64,000 bases of DNA from Dermanyssus gallinae. Its lineage: Eukaryota; Arthropoda; Arachnida; Mesostigmata; Dermanyssidae. The translations under genes were made by a program, and so were the position numbers. The stretch covers positions 355,001-419,000 of the forward strand of contig QVRM01005993.1 in assembly GCA_003439945.1 (NCBI GenBank), read 5' to 3'. Position 1 is the stretch's first letter. Each line of letters begins with the position of its first letter. The notes under the pieces were generated by a model, which worked only from the letters and a program-made list of their open reading frames with translations, was not told the origin of the DNA and did no database searches. Shown piece by piece: positions 1-9,662 of the stretch.

Positions 1-1
1 A

Positions 2-2388
2 CTCCCGTTAAATAACTCTGAAAACCAGGCTGGCAACATTGTGACAACATATGACCCAGAACCACAGACCTTAATAACACTCTTGGCTCGGGCGCGAAAA
101 GACGCTAAACTAATAAGGATTATACCCAGAGGGGTCAGAGAAGTTTGTTGCGCAGCATATACAGAAGCTTTGGCTAATTTTAATTCAAAGCAAGACAACG
201 CGTCTTGGGTCAGGCTTGTAACGTTGCCGACTCTAATGTTGCGCATCCCGGAGCGAAAAGCCAAAGATACCACACTTTGTCAAATAATTAGAAAAAATCT
301 CGTGGATACGCAATGGAAGCGACTAGAAAATCCTCTTGACGAACAACCACGCAGCACCCCCAAAAACTCAGAAAAACAGTACACTGATCGTGACAGAGCC
401 GCTACAGCAGAGCGCAAATTAACAGAAGGTGATGTAAGATCTGCCGCACGTAGCCATCTTTCAACCGACTCCTTTGCGCTACTCAACAGCCACACAGAGC
501 AGAAATTGAGAAACAAGCATCCTCGTCCTACGGATTCGGTCAGAGAGTGCTTAAACAATTTTCAAGCACCAGTACCAGCGCAAGCATGCCTCGTACCAGA
601 AAAACTTATTACTGACGCCGTCCGGTCTTTTTCCCTAGCATCAGGCCCAGGATTAGACGGTTTACGTCCTCGGCATCTGCTCGATAGTACAGTACCGTCG
701 GCTGGGAGGCTGGTGGAAGAACTCCGTTCTCTTGTTGGCTCAGCCTTGGGTGGTAATTTGCCACATTTCCTGCATTCCCATCTTCTACGAGGCCAATCTG
801 AGAGCGCTAAAGAAAAAAGACGGCTCTATTAGACCTATAGCATGCCATTGCCATTACCAGAACAACAATTGTGACAGCAATTTCACCAAGTCAGATAGGC
901 GTTGCAGTACGAGCATTTGTTGAAGCAGAAGGTCCAGTACGGGTTCTAGTTAAATTGGATTTTCGTAATGCCTTCAATACTATACGACGCGATGTAGTGC
1001 TTGATGAGGTACGACTCAAAGTGCCGCAACTTCTGCCGCTAGCCTGGCAAAGCTACAAAGAACCGACTCTGCTGTCTTGGGATGAAAAAGCACCACTATT
1101 ATCAGCTAGTGGAGTGCAACAAGGCGATCCGCTTGGACCTGCTTTATTCAGCCTCGGGTTATCCAGTTTAGTGGCATGCATGAAGAGCCCTCTTAACGTT
1201 TGGTACCTAGATGACGCAACGATCGGAGACCCACTTGATCTGGTTGTGTGTGATATTATCAACGTGCTGAATTTTGCAGAAGAGGGAGGCCTTAGCTTCA
1301 ATGCGTCTAAGTGTGAAGTCATTACATTGGGAGGTAATGCCCAAGAACAGGATGAAATTTTTAGGGCGGTTTCGAAAGTCTTGCCAGAATCTAGGCGCGT
1401 TGACTTAGACGAGCTGGAGCTTCTGGGAGCCCCAATAAGCTTACGATCGATTTCTAAGGCCCTTAAAGGCAAGTGCTCTAAACTGAAGCAAATTCGCTCT
1501 CGCTTAACGGCGATGCATTCGCAAGCAGCTCTGTGCATCTGGAGATACAGCTTGGGCTCGCCAAAACTTAACTATACTCTGCGCACTTCACCAGCTATTA
1601 AATGTCACGAAGATCTTCAAGCTTACGACGATACCGCAAGAAGCATTTTAGGTGAGGTATTAAACGTCGACCTGCATGATGGAAAAGAGCAACTCTTCCA
1701 ATTGCCGAAAGAGGACTTGGTATTAGATCAGCGGCGGAGCTGGCTCCCATGTGCTATGCCGCGTCTCTATTGGAATTTGGTAAACTCGCAAAAACGTTGA
1801 TCGCACCAGACATCCGCCAAGGAATCACAAGAGCCAAAGACGCTGCAGAGCTAATAGCCAGACAAGCAATTGGACCAGGCCCCTGGCAAGAACGTCCCAC
1901 ACAGCATACGTTGGACTCCTACAGATGCAGTGCTGCAGCTAGAGAGCTGTTAGACAGCCTCCAATCTCCAGTGGAAAAAGCTGTCTTTCTGGCAGCACGG
2001 GACACATTTAGTGGAGGCTTTCTAAAGTGTCTCCCTTCCCCGCAGCTGGTACCATGCTGGACAACACCTCATTCCGCATGGTAACAGCTCTTCGAATAGG
2101 TGCCCCTGTTTGCAACCCCTACAGTTGCCGCGCATGTGGTACCACAGTAACTGAGGATGGACTTCACCCTCTTAGGTGCATCAAAAGCCACGGTAGAGTT
2201 TCTAGACACGCTGAAATCAATGCAATTATAAGAAGAGCCTTACGCAGAGCTGGTATACCAAGCACGCTCGAGCCCAGATTAGGACTTCATGACGACAAAA
2301 TACCTGACGGTGTAACAATCCCGCTATGGGCTAACGGCAGATGCTTAGTATATGATGCTACAGTGTCCTGTACAGTGGCTCCCTCATA
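2..2388 (+). pseudogene. RT and first part of RLE polyprotein, RLE-type LINE
   Basis: Pieces are 2-832 (open at the left edge; N-terminal region and the GLDGLRPRHL motif preceding the RT core), about 780-850 (LRALKKKDGSIRPIA, RT motif 1), 871-1760 (RT core with LVKLDFRNAFN motif A, GVQQGDPLGPALF motif B, WYLDDATIG motif C), about 1749-2040, and about 2027-2388. The last piece carries CRACG and an H/C-rich stretch like the zinc knuckle of this family, then RALRRAGIP, LEP, IPDG and VYDAT, the RLE core. A deletion removes sequence between motif 1 and motif A (SQIGVAV runs directly into RAFVEAEGP). Frame changes lie near 800, 870, 1750 and 2035. Motif C still reads YLDD, so the catalytic aspartates survive. 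The reading is cut at 2388 by the mariner. Confidence 0.8.
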
Positions 2389-2416
2389 CGAGGTGTGTTC
2401 AAAAAAGTATCGCGAC
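2389..2416 (+). repeat. mariner left terminal inverted repeat
   Basis: 28 bp starting CGAGGTGTGTTC and ending CGCGAC. It is the reverse complement of 3682-3708, apart from a six- versus five-base A run. Confidence 0.95.
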
Positions 2417-2594
2417 TTTTGAATTTTCGCGGGTTACGTATATTCGAATTTTGATTTTTTGTGGCGTTATGTTGGTACTCATGTCTCTCACTTATGCCGA
2501 CAAGCTCGGCCATTTTGAATGTTCACTTAATTGTTGACAGCTGCTTTGCTTGCACGTGTTTTGGATCGTCTTCGATTTTTACCTATTCAAAAAA

Positions 2595-3654
2595 ATGGAT
2601 CAAAGAACCTGTATCAAATTTTGTGTGAAAAACAAAATTAAGTGCGCGGATGCATTCCGAATGTTGACTGTGGCATACGGAGAAGCTACCTTGGACCGAA
2701 GCAACGTTTATCGGTGGTACAAAATGTTCTCAGAAGGCCGAGAAGATGTGAACGACGAAGAGCGTGCCGGACGCCCGAGCACTTCAACAACAGACGAAAA
2801 AATTAATGAAGTGGAGAAAATGGTATTGGCCAATCGTCGAATCACCGTTAGAGAAGTTGCTGAGGACCTAAACATATCGATTGGCTCGTGCCATTCGATT
2901 TTTATCAATGATTTGGGCATGAGACGGGTCGCCGCGAAATTCGTACCAAAATTGCTCAATTGCGACCAAAAACAGCATCGCATGAACATTGCTAATGAGA
3001 TGTTGGACTCTGTCCGCGACGACCCAAATTTGCTCCAGAGGGTCATAACTGGTGACGAATCGTGGGTTTATGGTTATGACGTGGAAACCAAAGCTCAATC
3101 ATCTCAATGGAAGCTGCCGCACGAACCAAGACCGAAAAAAGCGCGCCAAGTTCGGTCGAATGTGAAAGTTTTGCTGACAGTTTTCTTCGATTGCAGGGGC
3201 GTGGTGCATCATGAGTTCTTGCCACAGGGTAGAACGGTCAATAAGGAATATTACCTGCAAGTTATGCGCAATTTGCGCGAAGCAATCCGCCAGAAACGCC
3301 CGGATTTGTGGAAGAACAAAAATTGGCTTTTGCACCACGATAACGCCCCTGCTCACACATCGTTGCTTGTGCGCGAGTTTTTGGCCAAAAACAACACACT
3401 AATGATGCCGCAGCCACCGTATTCCCCAGATCTGGCCCCCTGTGACTTTTTCTTGTTCCCTAAACTGAAGAGGCCCATGAAAGGACGACGTTACGCTACG
3501 CTTGACGAGATAAAGACGGCATCGAAGGAGGAGCTGAACAAGAAAAAAAAATGGTTTTTTGAAGTGCTTCGAAGATTGGAAAAACCGTTGGCACAAGTGT
3601 ATAATATCTCATGGGGATTACTTTGAAGGGGACAAAATAGATATTCATGAATAA
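2595..3654 (+). pseudogene. mariner transposase, one frameshift near the C-terminus
   Basis: Cut-and-paste DNA transposase. The start is the ATG at 2595 (MDQRTCIKFC), which matches the family start; an upstream in-frame region is 5' leader. The N-terminal third is the paired helix-turn-helix region (CADAFRMLTVAYGE, VYRWYKMFSEG, then RITVREVAEDLNIS). The DDD catalytic core is intact: TGDESWVYGYD gives the first Asp, LHHDNAPAH the second, and PYSPDLAPCDFFLFP the third with 34 residues between the last two (DD34D). An extra A in the run at about 3544-3552 shifts the frame, so the open frame ends at 3626. The frame that should follow (KCFEDW... to GDYFEGD) runs on to a stop at 3652-3654. Everything else looks undamaged, so the element died recently or the extra A is an assembly error. 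Confidence 0.92.
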
Positions 3655-3681
3655 ATGCATAATTTTTAAAAAAACACAACA

Positions 3682-3708
3682 GTCGCGATACTTTTTGAAC
3701 ACACCTCG
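3682..3708 (-). repeat. mariner right terminal inverted repeat
   Basis: 27 bp, reverse complement of 2389-2416, followed by the TA at 3709-3710. Confidence 0.95.
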
Positions 3709-3710
3709 TA

Positions 3711-3990
3711 TATACGCCACAGTTCACTAGAAGCGGGATGGGTTGCCGAGCGCGCAGATAATGGGAAAAAACGCAAGTACCAACAACTGAAGGCAAGTTA
3801 CATCGTAGTGCCAATATCTATAGAAACAATGGGTCCGGTAAGCAAGGGAAGCAAGAGATTCATCAGTGAGCTGGGCCAACGGATTACAGATCTCACAGGG
3901 AATAGGCGCGAAGGCGAGTTTCTACGGCAACTGCTGTCGCTTGCAGTGTGCCGAGGAAACGCCGGCTGTATTGTCGGTTCCATGGAATAA
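3711..3990 (+). pseudogene. C-terminal end of the RLE polyprotein after the mariner
   Basis: Continuation of the retrotransposon polyprotein interrupted at 2388. After a one-base frame change near 3725, the plus frame reads SLEAGWVAERADNGKKRKY, then VVPISIETMGPV, FISELGQRI, FLRQLLSLAVCRGNA and stops at 3988-3990. This order (charged KRKY segment, P-x-x-ETMG, FL..L..R, RGNA near the end) is the conserved tail of the RLE-type proteins, and the same order returns on the minus strand at 6475-6788. The downstream 60 bases are non-coding. Confidence 0.8.
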
Positions 3991-4052
3991 TATTTAGGAG
4001 CTAGGAGAACCCAAGGAGTACACGTTCACACCTCACAGTTGTAACATTTAAA

Positions 4053-4053
4053 C

Positions 4054-4123
<70 letters not shown>
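4053..4123 (+). repeat. (AAT)n tract, probable LINE tail
   Basis: About 71 bp of uninterrupted AAT. It directly follows the 3' UTR of the RLE-type retrotransposon, so it may be the element's own 3' tail, possibly lengthened by slippage. Confidence 0.9.
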
Positions 4124-5045
4124 TTCCAAACGAACGCTATTCGATTAAGGATTACTGGATTACACAGAGAGCAAGCCATTGGCATCTGCTCACTATGGGT
4201 CATGTCTGGATCGATTACACCGTTCCACCGGGGACAGAGTTCGGCCGCCACCGTTCGACCAGTTGATATGATTACGATACGTGTATGCTTGCCGTAATCA
4301 TCATCGTAGATGCGTAGTTTGCCGCTGACAACCGGCGGCTAAAATGTTGCTGTCTTGTTAAGTGTCACAAAGTTGACTTGTTTAAGATGCACAAAAATGT
4401 CCACTGTCAGCCGCCCCCTACAGTGGCCCCACGTCGACCCCCCCCCCCCCCCCCGACCCTGAGTGCACAACTACGACAACCACGATATTCATATTGTGGA
4501 CAACAGCCGCAACAACAACAGCCGCAACAGCAGCAACAACGACAACAACAACAATAACAAAAATAGCAAATATCAGCAGTTAGAAGCGTGCCAGAAGCCG
4601 TCAGCTAGATGGTCAGGCACCTGACTGACAAAGCGAGGTGTATACACACAGACCCACTATACTGACAAATCTTCGAACTACAGCCGCTCATAAACTGACA
4701 AGGGACCGTTACCCCACTGTGCATCGAGAGAAAAAGAAAACGTCATACACACACACACGTACGTCGGTCGCTTGACTCGTGCGTCGATTACCGCCGGCGG
4801 ACACGGGTTCGATGGGCTAGGGAAAGCTAGCCAACTAGAAAAAGGGTATACAAAACCAATTGAATGATTAGCAAGGAAAGTTGAGTAAAAACGAGTCGAG
4901 TTTTGTATCAGCACACAGAAATATGTCTAAACGAATTGTTCTACAGCTATTGACTCTATAGAAATATGTCTAAACGAATTGTTCTACAGCTATTGACTCT
5001 ATTGCATGGTCGTTTGTTTGATGCAGAAATCCCTACTATTTATAT

Positions 5046-5080
<35 letters not shown>

Positions 5081-5143
5081 TCACGATTGATAGAACTGCG
5101 CGATAAAACGCTTAAGTTTGCAGAATACAAATATGCAATAAAC

Positions 5144-5175
<32 letters not shown>

Positions 5176-5761
5176 CGCACTGCCATGTCGCCGTCCACGG
5201 ATTCCAAAGTTTCGTGACGTGGAATGCGGAAAGACGAATGTTTAACAGTCATTGTTTCGGCCGTGATTATGGGGAATTTAGGTGCGCTTGTCATTATTAT
5301 TATTGTTGTTACTATTGTCAGACTGTTATGGTGGTTGCGCTATGTCTTTTTCAGCTTTGTCGCTTAACGTCGGATGTATGCTTTTTTGTTGTATGTAGAT
5401 ACATACGGACGACGCCGGTGGTTAGGCACAGCGTGGCTGAGGCTCACTCAATGCCTCTTTCGGCTTTATTTGCGGCTGGCGAGTGAACAACGCGTGACTG
5501 AATGCTGTTTATAATATGCTGATCGTTCGGGCCCGTCATCAGACGGATTGCGGATTGAATGTCGGACATCGATTTCGTCTTGTCGAACTTCCATAACACC
5601 CCTCTCGCCTTAACACTATATAGCCATGTCTAATTGTCCGTTTTGCGTAACCGTTTGTCAATCAATCATTTCCACCCGCGGTTGCCCATCGGGTCATTCA
5701 ACGATTTCGTGTTTTTGATTTTGTACGGACGAGCCCACAGCTACGCATATGCATATGTATG

Positions 5762-5764
<3 letters not shown>
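4124..5764. other. non-coding stretch with simple repeats and a 43-bp duplication
   Basis: No gene is supported. It contains a C run at about 4439-4454, CAA/CAG-rich sequence at 4505-4560, a perfect 43-bp tandem duplication (listed separately), and (AT)n tracts near 5046-5076 and 5147-5174. Short open frames here are low-complexity or have no recognisable motif. Confidence 0.7.
4917..5002 (+). repeat. perfect 43-bp tandem duplication
   Basis: Units 4917-4959 and 4960-5002 are identical, head to tail, with no spacer. The unit is unique sequence rather than a simple repeat. This is a very recent duplication, or a collapse/expansion artefact of assembly. Confidence 0.95.

Positions 5765-5817
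<53 letters not shown>
5765..5817. repeat. (AT)n microsatellite
   Basis: 53 bp of pure TA. It ends one base before the terminus of the transposon that begins at about 5819. Confidence 0.97.
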
Positions 5818-5820
<3 letters not shown>

Positions 5821-6334
5821 GGGTGTCCGGATTTAACTAGGCAAAACTGTAGGGCATCGTCAAGTTCGATGAGATGAATGATTTTTGCCAATAGAAAAAG
5901 GGAGCGAAAACGCTTCGTATTAGTCGTGAGAGGATTTTTCATTGCATTTTTCTGAATTGTGATTTACGGTGTGGCTGTCTCGACATAAGCTTACAGAATG
6001 CACGATTGTAAGAGAACGCATTCCTCAATTAAAACACCTAGCATACCAGCGCATTCGGAAATATTGTTAAGAAAAGTTCGCAACATTTTTATTTAACTTT
6101 TGCATATTTGAACTTTCACGCCTAGGTTTTTTTATTTTTTCGATTACGCGTGTAGAACCAATACGTTCAGACGAATGTACATTTTAAGTAAACCATTTTG
6201 GTACCAAATTAGTTGAGCTGACGTCTGTGGTTGCAAAGTAACTTAACTCTCCTCGATGGCCATATCGGGTGTGAGTGCATACATGCAGCTACTGTGTTCG
6301 CTTTCTTTGTCAATCCAGTCATTCGTCAAACCTG

Positions 6335-6475
6335 TAGAAGCTAAGAAAAATATTTATTTTAGTTCAAGTCTTGCACCGAACAAGGTGGCCCTAAAGGAAA
6401 ATGTCAAGGCTGTGATCAAAATCAGGCGATCACGGTGGCCAAGCTTGTGGACCGCCTCGGCCAATTCCTGTGACG
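6335..6475 (-). pseudogene. C-terminal fragment of DUF4817-type transposase, left arm
   Basis: On the minus strand, 6475 down to 6335 reads GIGRGGPQAWPP, then a stop, SPDF, LDIFL, a stop, GHL, and after a deletion the end of the protein with the TAAAATAAATATTTTTC sequence that also follows the plus-strand copy at 7520. GRGGP..WPP.SPD is the segment around the last catalytic acidic residue of these transposases. Stops and a deletion show it is dead. Confidence 0.65.
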
Positions 6476-6788
6476 GATGCAGCCTGCCAGCATAAAGTTT
6501 GCACTTCAAAAGATATTCTTGGTAGCAGAAATTCCCCTGCCCTTTTCTCATCCTTTTCACTTGCCGCTCTTTTCCCAATTTCTTTCAGAAATCTTACTGT
6601 TGATTCGCCTGTTTGACTCCCATTGTTTCTATGGCAACTGGCTGCACTACAAAAGATGCCTCCAACTCGCGGTACTTCAGACGTTTCCACTGCTCCGCTA
6701 AATTGGCAACAGCGCCTTGAAGCTCGGCTTGAAGATCGTAAAGCTCGGCTTCTATAAGACGACGCCAGCGTGCCCCACACGGTTGCAC
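6475..6788 (-). pseudogene. C-terminal fragment of an RLE-type LINE, second copy
   Basis: Minus strand. One frame reads AVANLAEQWKRLKYRELEAS, then FVVQPVAIETMG; after a frame change it continues FLKEIGKRAAS and FLLPRISFEVQ. This follows the same order as the C-terminal tail at 3711-3990 (charged KY segment, P...ETMG, FL..LG.R, FL..LS). It has diverged well from that copy, so it is a different subfamily or an old insertion. It lies between the two inverted transposon halves and has no recognisable 3' UTR of its own. Confidence 0.65.
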
Positions 6789-6804
6789 ACAGATGCTAAA
6801 CGAA

Positions 6805-7524
6805 TCAGGGGTACATCCGGTTGCAGCAAGTTCAAGCTTTGCGGGATTCTAATTACCAGCCACTGGTATTCATTACTGTCGCTGGTTTCTGCAACAAGCT
6901 CATGTCCGTGAAGAGGACAAGCAGGGAATTTCCTGCTCTTGTTCTCTTCATGGATGAAGCGTCCTTCACACAAGATGATGTGTTCAACGCACACAATGTT
7001 CCTTGGTGAGCCAAGAAGAATCCGACTATGCTATCCGCCCGCATGCACACCAGTGCCGCATCTCCATGAGTGTCTGGGCTGGCATAGTGGACAACTACTC
7101 TTACCAACAGGTTGAATGGATCAACACATCACATATTTCTGAACAACACAACCTTGCCAGCACTCTTGGCATGTGTTTCACAAGGTATTCGATAGAGAAT
7201 GCGGTACCAGCACGATGGTGTTCACGTGCGGAATTATCTGGATAAAACCTTCGCCAATTGCTGGATTGTCCGAGGCGGTCCATAAGCTTAGCCGCCGCTA
7301 TCGCCCGATCTCTCCGGTCTCGACTTTTTCGTTTGGGGCCACCTAAAGGAGTCTATGCAACTCCCGTTGAGTCTCATATGAATCTGATCGGCAAAACAGT
7401 TACTGCTGGTGGAACTATTCGGGAGACGCCTGGTATCTTTGAACGCGTGCAACAAGAGCTTTGCTGTCGTTACCGATTGTGCTTATTGGATGCCGGGCCT
7501 TCGTTCGAGCAAGATTTGAAGTAA
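6805..7524 (+). pseudogene. Tc1/mariner-like transposase, DUF4817-type, broken
   Basis: Several plus frames together give an ordered transposase: LQQVQALRDSNYQP (end of the DNA-binding region), EFPALVLFMDEASFTQDDVFN (first catalytic Asp in the DEASF motif), SDYAIRPHAHQCRISMSVWAG, then HDGVHVRNYL-like remains, WIVRGGP with a damaged catalytic segment near 7265-7330, YATPVES, and GGTIRETPGIFERVQQE to the end FEQDLK and TAA at 7522-7524. There are at least three frame changes and short deletions. The N-terminal DUF4817 part upstream of 6800 is missing and replaced by retroelement sequence. Confidence 0.75.
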
Positions 7525-8066
7525 AATAAATATTTTTCTGAGTTTTTTTTTCAGACTTGACACGCGAACATAGTAGATGCATGTATGCACTCACAACCCG
7601 ATATAGCATGCGGGAGATTTGAGTGTCTTTGCAACCACAGACGTCCGCTCTACCAATTTTTTACCAAAATGATTCACTTAAGATGCACATTCGTCTAGGC
7701 GTATTGATTGTACACGCGTAATAGAAAAAAATTGAGAACCTGGGCGTGAAAGTTCAAACATGTAAATTAAAATTATACTTTTGCGAACTATTTTTAATAT
7801 CACAATAGTCCCTCCGCTAGCAAAGGTCAAGTATGATTTTGACAATGTAGAATTTTCTTTTGAATGCGTCGGTATAATCGACGTATTTAATTAAGGAATG
7901 CGTTTTCCTATAATCGTGCATTTTTTACACGTATGTCAGAACAGCCACCCCTAAATCACAATTCAGAAAAACATAATAAATATATGTTTAACAAAATATA
8001 TATATATATATGATTTAATTTATCTAGCGAATGTGAGATATATGTACATACGTATATATATGCATG
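7525..8066. other. right arm and AT-rich spacer
   Basis: 7525-7985 is the 3' arm of the composite transposon, the inverted counterpart of 5905-6330. 7996-8012 is a short (AT)n tract. The remainder up to the next transposon has no features. Confidence 0.7.
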
Positions 8067-8068
8067 TA

Positions 8069-8334
8069 CAGTCACTGAAAAAAATATAGGGCCACCTATG
8101 TTTGCCACATTTCACGCATTTATTATAACCGATTGTGTAAAGATCATAATGATACATGCTCACAGAGTAACAGCGGATACTTTTATCGACATTTGGAGTA
8201 TCGGGTTACCTTAAAACACGAGATTTCGACATTTGGCACAGCTACGCTGCGAAAAAATTATAAAGTCACCACCAAGATGCATGTCTTAGCGAGTAAATTG
8301 AGTGGAATAACAACGTTTGGGCTCATTTCACGGC
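8069..8334 (+). repeat. Tc1-like left terminal inverted repeat
   Basis: 266 bp, reverse complement of 9396-9660 with a handful of differences. Confidence 0.95.
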
Positions 8335-8386
8335 TCGACGGAAACGAAAGCAGACCTCCTACCAGAAATTTTTCTGTGCTGAAACG

Positions 8387-9386
8387 ATGGGTTTGGGTCG
8401 GCGTCTCACGAGTGACGAAAATACCCAAATCAAGGCTTATAAGGAGGTTGGCCTCTCTAATCGGGAAATTTCCCGTCGATTGGGGCGTTCTCGCCAAGTA
8501 GTGAACAATTTCGTGAATTTGGGTGAAAAACACGGCGTAAAAAAGAGTCCGGGGTGTCCAAATGCCATTTCGGAACGAAACAAGCGCGCAATTTTGAAGA
8601 TAGCCTCGAACTCTGCGCTCTCGGCAAAGGCAATTGCGGCAGCGGCCGGTGTGCAAACGAACGTGCGAAATGTGCAAAACCTCCTCAGGAAGACACTTTG
8701 GCTCATGAGAAAAAAAACTTAAGAGAAAACCACGATTGACCGCTGAGCATCAGAAAGCTCGTCTCGACTTTGCCCAGGTTACGATGTCATGGACCACTGA
8801 ATGGCACCGAGTGCTCTTTTCGGATGAAAAAAAGTTCAATTGTGATGGTCCGGATGGATTTAACTATTATTTCTACGATGTGCGCAAGGAAAAACGATTT
8901 TTGTCAAAACGGCACTCAGGTGGCGGTTCGGTGATGATCTGGGCCGCTGCCGGGTATTATACAAGGTCGCCGATTGTGTTTTTAGACGGTTGTGTTAATT
9001 CGACGCGCTATAGGGATCTACTAGAAAAGCAATCCGCACATTTTGAGCTGATGGGAGGACCCGACTTTGTTATTCAACACGATAATGCTCCGATTCACAC
9101 TGCTAAGTTGATCGAAAGCTGGTTCGAACAACGCCACATTGAGGTCCTACGCTGGCCTGCAGTCTCACCTGATCTTAATATTATCGAGAATGTATGGGGC
9201 TGGCTCGCCCGAAAGGTTTACACCGACGGAAAACAATTTTCGAACCAGGTAGAACTAAAAAAAGCAATTGTGAAGGCTTGGGACGAGCTCTCGCAGGACG
9301 TCATCCAAAATTTGTTCAACACTATACCAAACCGCATTTTTGAAGTTATCCGACGTAATGGGAAGTTCACTAAATATCAAGTATAG
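8387..9386 (+). pseudogene. Tc1-family DD34E transposase, one frameshift
   Basis: The ATG at 8387 opens MGLGRRLTSDENTQIKAY, the N-terminal helix-turn-helix (GLSNREISRRLGRSRQVVNNF) followed by a second one (ALSAKAIAAAAGVQTNVRNV). The first frame stops near 8722. Dropping one A from the run at about 8711-8718 joins it without loss to the second frame, which runs to a TAG at 9384-9386. Catalytic residues are all present: FSDEKKFN (Asp), IQHDNAPIHTA (Asp) and SPDLNIIENVW (Glu), with 34 residues between the last two (DD34E, Tc1 group). The GGSVMIWAA motif between them is also typical. One homopolymer frameshift is the only damage seen. Confidence 0.93.
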
Positions 9387-9395
9387 TTGTTAGGT

Positions 9396-9660
9396 GCCGT
9401 GAAATGAGCCCAAACGTTATTATTCCACTCAATTCACTCGCTAAGACATGCGTCTTGGTGGTGACTTTATAATTTTTTCGCAGCGTAGCTGTGCCAAATG
9501 TCGAAATCTTGTGTTTTAAGGTAACCCGATACTCCAAATGTCGATAAAAGTATCCGATGTTACTCTGTGAGCATGTATCATTATGATCTTTACACAATCG
9601 GTTATAATAAATGCGTGAAATGTGGCAAACATGGGTGGCCCTATATTTTTTCAGTGACTG
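9396..9660 (-). repeat. Tc1-like right terminal inverted repeat
   Basis: 265 bp, counterpart of 8069-8334, followed by TA. Confidence 0.95.
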
Positions 9661-9662
9661 TA

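Larger units (their letters stand above)
2389..3708 (+). mobile_element. mariner transposon with TA target duplication
   Basis: A complete 1,320-bp mariner. The left inverted repeat (2389-2416) and right inverted repeat (3682-3708) match except for one base in an A/T run. TA flanks both sides (2387-2388 and 3709-3710), the duplicated TA target of this superfamily. Removing the element and one TA brings together the two halves of the RLE domain of the host retrotransposon, which shows the mariner came later. Between the repeats lies one transposase reading frame in the plus direction. Length, ends and gene order are those of an ordinary full-length mariner. Confidence 0.95.
1..4124 (+). mobile_element. 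RLE-type non-LTR retrotransposon, decayed, split by a mariner
   Basis: A retrotransposon copying through target-primed reverse transcription. Reading along the plus strand, several frames together give: an N-terminal region that is open to the left window edge, a reverse transcriptase, a CCHC zinc-finger-like cluster, and a C-terminal restriction-like endonuclease (RLE) with a PDG...D core. The order RT, then CCHC, then RLE is the layout of the R2/CRE/NeSL/Utopia-type clades; I cannot choose among them. The coding part resumes after the mariner at 3711 and stops at 3990. About 60 bases of 3' UTR lead straight into an (AAT)n tract, which I take to be the element's tail. At least four frame changes and internal deletions make it dead. 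The left end lies outside the window. Confidence 0.8.
5819..7985. mobile_element. inverted composite of two Tc1/mariner-like transposon halves
   Basis: The left end starts CAGGGTGTCC, a typical terminus of the transposons whose transposase carries an N-terminal DUF4817 domain. The sequence 5905-6330 is an imperfect reverse complement of 7520-7985, by eye well above 75 percent identical over roughly 400 bp. These arms are the 3' flank of the transposase gene, not just terminal repeats: the left arm also encodes, on the minus strand, the C-terminal end of the same transposase type found on the plus strand at 6810-7524. So two partial copies point away from each other. The right terminus matching CAGGGTGTCC is missing; the arm fades into (AT)n near 7985. 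Confidence 0.7.
8069..9660 (+). mobile_element. Tc1-like transposon with 266-bp terminal inverted repeats
   Basis: 1,592 bp with TA on both sides (8067-8068 and 9661-9662). The terminal inverted repeats are long, 8069-8334 and 9396-9660, and nearly identical by eye. The outermost bases are CAGTCACTGAAAAAA. One transposase gene lies between them with a single frameshift. The near identity of the two repeats and the minimal gene damage point to a young insertion. Confidence 0.95.

Noticed and set aside
2595..3654. programmed frameshifting in the mariner transposase
   Set aside because: No known precedent in mariner, and a single-base homopolymer error explains it; kept only as a point to check.
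5214..5486. 90-codon plus-strand open frame
   Set aside because: Cys/Tyr-rich reading of ATT/TTG repeats, no motif.
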